In this document: positions 9,780 to 19,589 of the stretch, piece by piece
Layout: each line of letters begins with the position of its first letter
Position numbering within the stretch: position 1 is the first letter of the stretch
Source: Trametes villosa
Lineage: Eukaryota > Basidiomycota > Agaricomycetes > Polyporales > Polyporaceae
Length of the DNA stretch: 54,564 bases
Reading direction: 5' to 3'
Assembly (NCBI GenBank): GCA_002964805.2
Contig: PUDQ02000040.1
Coordinates: 1 to 54,564 of the forward strand
Program-made: the position numbers and the translations under genes
The notes under the pieces: generated by a model
Told to the model about the DNA's origin: nothing
What the model saw: the letters and a program-made list of their open reading frames with translations, nothing else
Databases searched by the model: none

Positions 9780-12700
9780 CTACATGTCATCCTCAGCGGC
9801 ACTGTCGGCGATTTTAGGCAGAGCGGCGGTGGCGTGCCTGTCCCGCACGTCGACGAGGCCTGCTTGGGACCAGAGCCCGAGGCAGAGGGCCGCACGCGTC
9901 GTCCCGGCCGACAGGCGGTTGCGGATGTGGGACAGGATGAGCCAGCCGCAGCTGAAGACTCGTTCAACAGCCACAGCGGTCGCTATGAGCGCGCAGTGAG
10001 TAAATGATCGCGCCGCGGGCGCAAACACACTTACCAGGCATAGTGAGGAAGTCCAACACCATTCTTGAGAGATGTGGGTACTTCTGGTGGCGCCCCTGCC
10101 ACCACTCGATGGTGTCGTCGACTTGCTCGAGGTCGGCGGCGAGGTACCGGTCCAACTCATCGCGTGTGTCTTGTGGCTTGTCCATGAAGTCTAGGCGGTC
10201 GAACATGTTGTCCGACTCCTGCGCGCAAGCGGTCAGCCCTGTGATAATCGCGCGCGACGCGCAACGTGCACTCACGGTCGTCTTGCGGCGGGCAGGTGGT
10301 ACAGCGGCGGCTGTGGTCGCGGACGCCTCAGAGTCGTCTGGAACGGCGCGATCAGCGTACTTTGAGTTGAACTGCTCGCGTACGAGGTCCTCGGCGACCT
10401 GGATCCACTCCGGGAGCCATCCGGACTTGTTGAAGTACACCTTCTTGTAGCTAGGGTGCAGGACTGGGCGCGCAGCATTAGTTAGAGGCAGCGATGAATA
10501 AACGAAACGTTTACGCACTCATGGCGATGCGGTACGCTTCAGAGGAGTCCGTCAACTCGTAATACTTGTTGAGCGTGCACTTGGCGAGACCCATGGCCGT
10601 CCGAATGGCCTTGTCGTACTTCGCGGTGTCACGGTGTTTCGTCGCGAGCTGCTTGTCGATGACGTCCATCGCCGGGATGACGGTGGCGAGGTTGGGTGTG
10701 TTGCGGGAGAAGAACAGCGTAGCATCTTTGAAAACCTGTCAGGAGTGCGAGAGGCGCAAACAGAGATGGATGGGAAGCCAGAGGAACACGCGCGAGCGAG
10801 AGGGGAGGAGGAGAGAGCAAAGCAAACGGTGGTCAGTCACGTTGAGTCACATAAATAAGGTTAGAGTTCAAACCTTAAGGACGTCCGTTAGCTGCGTGAC
10901 GATGGTCCACTCCTGCGTCGACAGCTCGAGGTGACGAAGCCCGAGGTCGCAGTCGGCGCACATCGCATCGACGGCCGCGCGGTACTCAAGCGCGTCCTCC
11001 AGCATCTCGTAAGTCGAGTTCCACCGCGTGCGGACGTTGCACCTGATGAGCTTTTCCTTCAGTTTCAGACGCGCCGTCGTGCGCTTGAACGCGGGCAACA
11101 GGATCGTGCTTGAGTTGACGACCTTGGTTGCAAAGGTACAAATCTAGGGACACAGTCAGCACACAGCAGAGAGAGTCGTACTGATACTCACCTTGCCTAG
11201 GCACCGGCGCACCGGGCGAACAGAGCGCTGGAATTGCTCGTGCTCCTCGGGCGACATCGCCTCGATCTCGTCAACCCACCCGTCGGTATCGTTGACGTCA
11301 ATCCCGGACGGCAGCTCGCCCAGCCCGAACAGGCCCTCCACCCCTGCGTCGTCAGCATCCCCTTCGTCGTCCTCTTCATCGAATCCCTCGTCTTCGTCAC
11401 TCTCCTCCTCGTCTCCGTCCCCTTTCGGCTTCGCCTTTGCATTGAACGGGTGCAGGAGCGTCTTGACGACTAGGTTTAGCACGTGCGCGAAGCAGCGCAC
11501 GCGCCCGACCGCACCATCGAAGCCCTCAAGCCGCTCGGTGAGGTGTGCGATCAGTGTGTCGTTATTCGACGCATTGTCGCAAGTGACTCCCAGTACCTGC
11601 ATACATCCGTGAGTGCGTCATTGCTGCATGCCTAGGAGCAAACTAACACACCTTGTCTTGGATACCAAACACTTCTAGAATGGAGACAAAGGCCTCCGCA
11701 AGGTTCTCGCCAGAGTGCGACTGAGAAGGGCACGCGCGCGCCACGGTAAGTCAGGGCGCGGTAGACAGGGTAGTTAGATAGGCGTACCTCGGGTACCTCG
11801 ACGAGGTCGAGCAGGAGACTGATGGGCTCTCCCTCGTACACGAAGTGTACAGTGATGGCCATATAGGTGCGGTGGTTTGGGGACGTCCACGCGTCAGTGG
11901 CGAGGTTGACGTCGCCGTCGTAGTCTCGCAGGATCTGGGCGAGGCGCTCGCGCGTACGCGCGTACACCTCTTTGATGTCGCGCGACACTGTAGACGGCGA
12001 GGGGATCCAGTACCCCGGGCGGCCAGTCTTCATCAAGCTTTGGAAGCCGCGGTCCTTCACGATGGAGAAGGGCCGCATGGACTCAGTCACCCACTTGACG
12101 ATCTCCGTCCTGTGGGGCTCGGTCACTAACCTGATTGGTTCACAGGGATAAGCACGTACCGGGTCTCCGCACGGGTGTGCGTGCGGTGGGAGAACGTTAG
12201 GGTCCCGCCGGCCTTCCGCTTGAAAGACTCGGTGATCACGCCGTCGCGCAACAACCCGCCGACGATCTTCTCGCGCACCTCCTCGATGCTGGCCGCTTTC
12301 TTGGCTTCCTTGAGCACATCTTCGCCCCAGCACTTACGCACATGGCGGCTCAGGTTCACCGTCGACGACGAATCACCTGTATCGAGGAAACGGCGGCAGG
12401 TGTACTGACAGTTCCGCGCGGCACACTTGAAGACGTGCGCGCGGCGTCCCTTGTGGTAGACGATCTCCGGGACAGGGTGGTAGAAAGCGTAGACTGGCGA
12501 CGTCCAGTCTGCGCGCAGGCGCTCTGCAACAACATCTCAGCCAGCCGGAACAGGACGCGAACACCCGCATACACATACCAAGCTCAGCGTCCGACGACTC
12601 CTCTTCCGACTCGTCACCGGGGCTCCCCTTCGCGGTGTCGTCCTCGTCGCCGGATGAGAGGTCAATCATGTTGATGTCCGAAGGCGCGGCGGAGCTCGCG

Positions 12701-12999
12701 GCCGCGCTTGTAGCAGTCTTCGAACGGCCATCGTCGACCTCGACAATGCCGTCGTGCGCGAGGGCGGCCGCTTCCTCTTCCTCGGTCCGGCACAGGGTGC
12801 GGCGGCTGGCGCAAGGCGCGGATGACGACCCCGCCGACGACGACTGGGATGCGGAGGCGCTCTCGCGAACCCCCTCGCCCGCAGGAGCGTCAGCCTTCGC
12901 GGTCGTGGCCTCGGCGCCGGAGTCGGCACATGGCTTCTTGGCCTGGGTTGGGGCACGCCCGCCAGTGGACATGGCTGCGCACTTGCGAGCTCGAGTCAT
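9780..12999 (-). CDS. hAT family transposase, about 11 exons, apparently intact
   Basis: The start at 12999 gives a disordered serine/acidic N-terminus (about 140 residues). A BED-like finger follows (CAARNC ... NLSRHVRKCW). The catalytic core shows ATDAWTSPNHRTYMAI, VTCDNASNND, VRTRWNST and, near the end, AVAVERVFSCGW as the Glu motif. The stop is at 9780-9782. The first intron is 12578-12524. Two introns (after HTRAETR and after LVEVPE) are absent from hAT1, while most other intron positions are shared. The last 45 residues differ from hAT1 (DVRDRHATAALPKIADS). The first Asp, second Asp and Glu are all present, so the enzyme may be active. It lies upstream of the accessory gene on the same strand. 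Confidence 0.83.
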
Positions 13000-13219
13000 G
13001 GGTGGGGAGTGTTGGGGCTGGATAAGATGAGGTGGTAGAGGATAGGGCTCTTCCGAGGGGAGTGCTGCTCCCTCCTTGCCGCAGACGGGTTTTTGTATTG
13101 CTCGAGCATGTGTATTAGATAAGTACTGTACAGTTGCTGGAATTGATTGCTACCGTATTTGGGAAAAGCGCGATGCGATGCACGGCTCGCGATGGCGTTC
13201 AGTAGAGCGCCTATCGTAC

Positions 13220-13369
13220 TAGGAAACCCGGCGGGTTTGGTGGCAGGTGCGGGTCGGGTTGCGCGCGGGTGCCCGGCGCTCGCGGGTCCACAAGTTGCAA
13301 CCCTAACCTGCACCCGCCGCACCCGTGGGCGCTACCCGGCACGGGTCAGCCCACCCGTGCTATTCACTA
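13220..13369. repeat. hAT2 terminal repeat and subterminal repeats (transposase end)
   Basis: cgggt/gcacccg units from about 13220 to 13352 precede the terminal repeat 13353-13369. Confidence 0.7.
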
Positions 13370-13377
13370 AAAGCCGC
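13370..13377. repeat. hAT2 target site duplication, right copy (aaagccgc)
   Basis: Perfect copy of 8435-8442. Confidence 0.93.
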
Positions 13378-13396
13378 AGCGTCAACTTTGATGGCC

Positions 13397-13611
13397 TCTA
13401 ATGAGCTGTTCATTATGTGTGTGCTGGTGACCTAAGTGTGCACGGACACAACTATTCTCATCGACAGGCTTGTCCAGACAGGGCCTAATGGACCCTTATC
13501 AAGATTGCTATGCTTATCCACCACAGCATTGGGGCTGATTGTGTTGGTTGGGTGGGCGGTCCGTGCCCACTGAAGGCACATGTGCAGGGTGAATGACACT
13601 ACTCACTAAGG
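13397..13611. other. Short stretch without recognisable features
   Basis: It lies between the old inverted-repeat arm and the decayed Ty3/gypsy pol. Nothing recognisable is seen; it may be a degraded upstream part of the retroelement. Confidence 0.3.
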
Positions 13612-14920
13612 GCTTATGAACCATATGTTTGGCCCGTATATCAACATATTCATGGATGTTTGTCTTGATGATATTGCAATATACTCAAACACCCGAGACG
13701 AGCATTTGAGACACATCAAGCTTGTCATTGATATCACCTGAAGTGTGAGCAGCTTTACCTCAGTGCAAGTAAGCTGCATTACCTTTGCCATGAGATGAAG
13801 GTTCTCAGGCGTGTCATTGATGACAGCGACATGTGGATGGACCCCGACAAGGTCAATTCAGTGCTTAATTGGAAGATGTCTACAAATAAGGAGTTAGTAC
13901 AAAGCTTCCTGGGATCAGTCAGCTACTTAGCAGATGACAATGCAAATATTTGCATCCCAATGGGGATCCTGACCTTGTTGACAAGTGCTGACACATCCTT
14001 CAAGTGGGATTACACACATCAGTGTGCATTCAATGAAATCAAGCACTTGGTTCATGCTCACCAAGAGCATTGCTGTGTGCTGTTTCATTACTCCACCACA
14101 GTGCTGCCCATCTGGCTTGTCACAGATGGCTCACATGGTGGCATTGCAAGTGTTATGACACAAGGCAATGATTTCTATATGGGATGTGTCGCCGCATTTA
14201 CCTCAGTGAAGCTCTCGCCAATGCAGATGAATTACCCTCTGCACGAAGTGGAAATGTTAGCCAGAGTTGAAGCTATGCAGCACCATCACAACATCCTGTT
14301 AGGATGTCCGTTCACCTGGGTCACTGACCATAAGGGTCTTGTACACCTCCTGAACCAGTGCAACCTCTCCGGGCAACAAGCACACTGGCCGGAACATATA
14401 TTGGAATTCAACTTCCGCATTGAGTACATACCGGGAGTAGATAACGTGCTCGCAGACGCGCTGTTGCGCATATATTCCAATAACCACCCTGGAACAGTAC
14501 ACGCAGCATCAGAATATGTGATGTACAATAATGACATCGAGCTACCTATGGCACTCAAGTTGCATGCCATCTCAGTGCCAGTGCTTGTCAATCTTGAAGG
14601 TTGTGGTGCATTGACCACTGCAATTGCATCCAGAATGCGTCCACCACATCCCCTGGCGTGCGGCACCCCTTCTAGCAACTGGAAGTGCGCTCGGGGTGTT
14701 TCTGCTTGCAGCTGTTGTGCAGCAAGCTCGGACACCATCACAGTTGCATTGCAAGAAGACGGTGGATGCAGAGGGTGTGCATGTGCAAGCAGCTTGTACT
14801 CGCACTCCACATGACCAGACTGCCAAGCTCCTGCCTGAATTGGGTCGGCTAGAGATGTTGCGCAAATTCTCAGAACATGCCCATCTTATCCTGCATGGAC
14901 CGTGTGCTGAATGAGAGGAG
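13612..14920 (+). pseudogene. Decayed Ty3/gypsy pol: end of reverse transcriptase and RNase H
   Basis: Translation from 13612 shows the RT catalytic box as FMDVCLDDIAIYS (Tyr replaced by Cys before LDD). A stop/frameshift follows near 13740, then an open frame 13795-14814. That frame carries the RT connection (LGSVSYLADDN) and RNase H motifs LVTDGSHGG, YPLHEVEML, VTDHKGL and ADALL. Coding similarity fades after about 14600, with stops and shifts. Gag, protease and the 5' half of RT are missing. Base composition is TG/CA-rich and poor in CG, as expected for an old methylated copy. Its integrase continues at 18288 after the insertion of repeat unit A. Confidence 0.85.
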
Positions 14921-15066
14921 GGTGGGAGGGTGCCATCCTCTAGCACCCCACATGTTGATTGCACTCAGCCTGTTGACTCCAGGTTACCACACACAACGGA
15001 GGGCGAGCATCACACATCTGTAACCGAGGGTGACAGCCAAGAGCAAATGATGGCGCTATTAATTGA

Positions 15067-18000
15067 ACTTGGGGGTAGAGGGCCAATACTGGCATGTCCG
15101 ATTGATGAAGTTTTGCAAAGACTCTACCTCTCAGTATGCTGAGTAACTAATATAGAGCATTGCACTTTGTGGTGTTGACAAGGGGGCTTGATGCACCTCC
15201 ATATGTCAAGCATCAAGATTCACTGACAGCATTATGTTGATTTGGACCTGCCTGCTCCTCAGGCCAAAACACATTTGCTAAAGAGTACTAGGAGTGCTAA
15301 ATATCTCACACATAGGACAAGCAATGTATACAGGACACTTCCCTGGTTGAGCAAGTATACATGTCCCTTTGCCACGATTGTCTTTTTAAAGAACACCTTC
15401 TACAGCAATGCGAGCAACTGATTTGATTTTTGGCATCTATTTGAAGGAGTATTTCAGCTTTGTTACTGATTATTGAACACCCTAGCATAGAAGGGCTGGC
15501 GTTTCTGACTATATTTCCAGATGTTTGAACACTAGTATTGCTCTTCAGGTTTTGAATAAATGTGTGCTCTGGTTACATCAGCTGTGATGTTCACTATTGA
15601 GCTGTAAGTTAAGTCCATGTCAGGGTTGTAGTTTATGTAGAGGTACTGATTAAAACTTATTATAATGATTTGACCTCTCATTGTGTTGACCAAGCCATTT
15701 TGCCAGCATTTTCAAACCATAGGGATTCTATTAGTAGGAACAGCCTAACAAGACTGGAAATTTACCTGATGTAGCAAATATACACCAGATGCAGCCAGGG
15801 AAATCAGCTGTTATAAAACTGAGGGATTTACTTGGTTTGCTATCTCCACTGTTAGTAGGAGCATAGTGGTTGACTACTTGGATATAGGAGTATTTTCATA
15901 TATATTCCACCTGCAGTGATACTCAATCAGCATATTAACAAGGGTTCAATTTATTCACTTGTTATGTATAGTAGGCAGTTTAACACTACTGATGGTTTCA
16001 AGGCCTGATGCCTTGTTTGGGATATTGAGTGTGCACCATTGAATAGAGCTCAAAAAGCTAAATCCGATGACATACAACACTTCAGGGATTTGTGCACAAA
16101 AAACCAAGATATTAGCCAGAGAATCTGGATGTGGCTGAGCTGGTGCACTAATGGGGAATTATAGCACTGTTAGACAATGCTGTAGTGAGCATCACACCTC
16201 AATTTATACACAGTGTGGTACTACTCATAGATAGCTTCCTGCTAACACTTCATTTCATTTGGACTACCAGGGCCAGAGATACAAAGGGATTTACGTTATG
16301 AGCCACAGCTTACATGGTTGTCCCTCCTTTCTTCTTGATTTCATACATATAATGGAAGATGACAGCTCAGGATTTGTCTGCTTAGCACACCACAGGAGGC
16401 ATTCCATTGACTGAACCATTGTAGCATGCTGAAAGCACTAGACAAATTGATTATACTATACACTGCTGCCATTTTGAGCATTTGGTTATTCCTGCTGCCT
16501 GTAGTTACTTATACAACATATGGCATAGTTCATTGAATAGGGGTTGAAAATCTGAATCCAATGGTATATAGCACTTGGGGAGTTTGTGCATACTATACTG
16601 ATATATGAGCCATAGAAGCTGAATGTGGCTGAATTGTGGCACTAATGGTGATGTGCTGCCTTATTTATTTGTACTTGAGAGAGTATTACATTCCAGTTTG
16701 TACACCATTGAATTCTGCTCACTCATAGCTTTCTAATGACATATGATACATGATATTTGGACTATCCAGTGGCCCAAAATGAAAGCATCTGTGTCAAGAG
16801 CCAAACAAGACCAAAGCTGATGGCAGGGAACGCGGAATCCGCGTTCCCTGCCATCAGCTTTGGCTTTGTTTGTTCTCAGCCACAGCTTACATTATTGCCC
16901 CCTCCTCTAGTTCTTTTGGCCACTGCTCCTCCAATTCTGCTTCCAATGGCATGTGTCATATACTGTTAGGAAGGTACTCCTGAGCTCTACAATATGGGGG
17001 TATTAATATGTATTAATGACCATTATGTCCTCTATAATACTTCATTGCAAGGACATATAAACCACTTACTCAGCCTGTACAGCAGTGTACTGTCAACACT
17101 ATGCAAGATATATGGAGGTGTAGTTGTGGTACAAGCACCCTTTGTCTCTTTAAACCATTAATGTCTCATTTACTCAAGCAAAAAGCAGTAAATCACTGTT
17201 TACACAGTAGTCTCCTTACTAAATGGGGTATAGCTTGGCTCCATAATATGCTAGTGGTTAAGAGTTACCTGATGTGATTGTTCCTGTGGCTCCATACCCT
17301 CTAGTTACTGCACTAAAGCGGTTTTACTCCATTTGAAACAATGCTAGCACCCAAAAGCCTAGATCTTCTTACAAGTTGTTAGCCACAGCACATCCAGACT
17401 TTGCTTAAACAACATGTGTAGTATACCGTTAGACAGGCATTTTTGAGGGCTATCTAATGGTGGCTTTCAGCTCTGACCTGAGTAATCACTGCTGCTGGTA
17501 TGTGGCAAAAGAACACTTATAAGCACCCAATGAGAGACAGTGGACAATGCATGGCCCATACCTCCTTCAATTTGTATCTAAAATACATGTGCTATATACC
17601 ATTAGAAAGCTGGTTTCAAGCTCTAACTGATCATGGTACATCCCTTCAGAATAGCCTGAAGGCTCCATGATTATGCACAACTTGATATCTTATTGTTGAA
17701 TGAGCAGCCTGAGAGGCATTGACTGCAATACTTTGTTGTAAAGAGCTCAGTATATGTGAAGAGACAGTGTTAGATGTTGGTATAGTTACCAATCAAGCTG
17801 TTGTAGCAAAATCACACCTCGATGTTTGTGACTGGAGTATGGTCGTGAAGAACGGCTACATCATCTCAGTATGGGATGATGTTATGTCACAATTACTGCT
17901 GTATCCCTGATATGTGATCAACATGTATACCCCTTATAAAAGCATTAGTAGCATACCTTGTGGCCTCAAACAGTGGCGGGGAGAGTGATTGCCCATGCTG

Positions 18001-18287
18001 TGCCACCTAGGGTTACACAGGTGCCCACCAGTGAGCATTAGAGCAAGGCTAGCAAGCAGTCAGGGTGGCTGTGTGCATGATCTAGTCTCTAACCCTAGAG
18101 TTTCTAATGGACCGTGACCCTAACCCCAAGTTTGTATGTGGGAGTTGTATGTGGCACTTGTTTCAAATCTAAGGTTGGATTAGCTGAGTCTCAAAATATT
18201 TTTCCCACAGGGTCGACTTTCCGTGACGCGAGTTGGCGGGAAGCTCACCCCATAAGAAACGATTTCTTTGTTCCTCATCAATCGTAA
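15067..18287 (+). mobile_element. Repeat unit A: 3.2-kb non-coding AT-rich mobile unit
   Basis: Homology to units B-E defines the ends. The 5' end is acttgggggtagagggccaa from 15067; the 3' end is ...tcctcatcaatcgtaa up to 18287. The unit separates the RNase H and integrase parts of one Ty3/gypsy pol, so it is an insertion. It has no credible ORF; the 63-residue frame at 17719-17910 is merely conserved DNA shared with unit B. The interior is made of diverged modules (for example 16021-16350 and 16510-16900) plus a 53-bp palindrome. The 3' 200 bp contain ctaaccctag/accctaaccc motifs. I cannot assign a transposon class; no clear target duplication was found. Confidence 0.75.
16811..16863. repeat. 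Perfect 53-bp palindrome in unit A
   Basis: Stem 16811-16836 pairs exactly with 16838-16863 (26 bp) around one unpaired base. The arms begin ccaaagctgatggc. Homologous positions in B, C and D hold palindromes with mostly different stem sequence. Confidence 0.95.
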
Positions 18288-18925
18288 CATTTTGTCGCTT
18301 AGAATGGAGGCATACACCTTCAGGACAAGCTCTGCCACCACTACGGTGAAGGCATGTTCTTCAGCAACATCTTGGCAAACCTGAAGAATCACAAGAACTT
18401 CTCCGTTAAAGATGGTCTCGTGCTACTAAGGGATTGTGGCCAAGGACTCCTATGTGTGCCCAATATCCTTGTGAGCAGCTGAAATGTCCGCAAGATTGTC
18501 ATCTCACATGCACATTCATTGCTCTCTCACCTTAGGCCACACAAGACGGCGAGCCTCCTACACAACCATGTGTGGTGGAAAACATTACTACTGGATGTGC
18601 AGAAATATTGCAACTTGTGCATGACTTGTAAACAAAGCAAACTGGCCAATCAGAAGCCATACAGTCTGCTCAACCCACTCCCCGTACCACAAACACCTTG
18701 GGAAGCTGTCGGAATTGACTTTGTTGGACTGCTTCCACCATCAAAGAATCACGATGGCACATTCAATGCAATAACAATGATCACCAACCTGCTGACAGGC
18801 ATGGTTCATCATGTATCTAGTCGCACAGACTACCGTGCACGAGATGTTGCAGAGCTAGTATTTGCGGAGATCTACAAGCATCATGGTCTTGCCAAAGGCA
18901 ATCATCATTGATCAGGACATACTGT
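18288..18925 (+). pseudogene. Decayed Ty3/gypsy pol: integrase N-terminus and start of core
   Basis: Readable from about 18305, with one stop near 18481 and a frameshift near 18895. It shows the HHCC zinc domain (HAHSLLSHL ... CNLCMTC) and the start of the catalytic core (WEAVGIDFVGLLPPSKNHDG, first Asp present), up to about AELVFAEIYKHHGLAK. It then stops at foreign sequence beginning about 18927. This is the continuation of the pol fragment at 13612-14920. Confidence 0.85.
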
Positions 18926-18926
18926 T

Positions 18927-19589
18927 CATGTTAGGGCCGTGCGGGCTTTAAGTCCGGAACCGGTCGGAGTTGACAGCTCCGAAGTGCGGGAAAGCGGAGC
19001 TCCGAACTCCGAAGGCGCGGGAAAGCGGACCTGGGCTTTGGAGGTCGGACTTGTCGGACGTAGCAGAGCGGAGGTCCGAACGGAGGCCCACACAAGGAAG
19101 GACTTCAGCGAAGCTATTAGCAACACCAGAGACCCTTGCCACTTGTTCTCAGATTTCAGAGGTGGACAGGTCCAATGTCTGGAGGTTCAACACTGGAATG
19201 TTGGACTTACTGGACTAGGAAGGTTGGAGCTACCAGACAATGAGTGGAGAAAGCAGAAGAAGTAGATTTGAAGGGAAATAGAAGGAGTGTATTGAGTAAC
19301 AAATTAACGAGATATCCAAACTGAGTAGCTACAACATACCAGCTACATATATAAGGACTGCACGCACATTGTTATGCCACAACAACAAGAACAGACTAAT
19401 AAGGAAGGTCGTTGGGGAAGACAAGAAGACTATTATCCTAAAAGGTATGGTGTGATGAAGGGTTTGGAATATAAGCAGAAAAGTGGAGTAAGTAAGTCCT
19501 TAAATCGGACAAGCAGAGTTAAGTCTGATAAGTGCGGACTAAGCGGACCAAAGTGGAGTAAAAGTGGACAAAAAGCGAAGTAAGCAAAG
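18927..19589 (+). other. Possible LTR or other retroelement fragment
   Basis: It starts tgttagggccgtgcgggc directly after the broken integrase. It has tccga/cggag-rich DNA (18960-19085), a TATA-like tatataagg at about 19345-19355, and an A-rich leader-like stretch after it. This resembles an LTR with its promoter, but the matching second LTR was not found, so the call is tentative. The last 90 bases carry imperfect repeats of gcggac/agtggag. Confidence 0.35.

Larger units (their letters stand above)
8443..13369 (-). mobile_element. hAT DNA transposon copy 2 (hAT2), two-gene element with 8-bp TSD
   Basis: The ends are TAGGGTTCACCACGGGT at 8443-8459 and, on the other strand, TAGTGAATAGCACGGGT at 13353-13369. 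They are imperfect inverted repeats (12 of 17) sharing a CACGGGT core with hAT1. The element is flanked by aaagccgc on both sides. It is 4927 bp long and holds, on the minus strand, a transposase (12999-9780) and then the accessory gene (9466-8683), the same order as in hAT1. The two hAT copies are diverged at DNA level but keep intact coding exons, so they are probably two related families rather than one recent burst. Confidence 0.93.
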
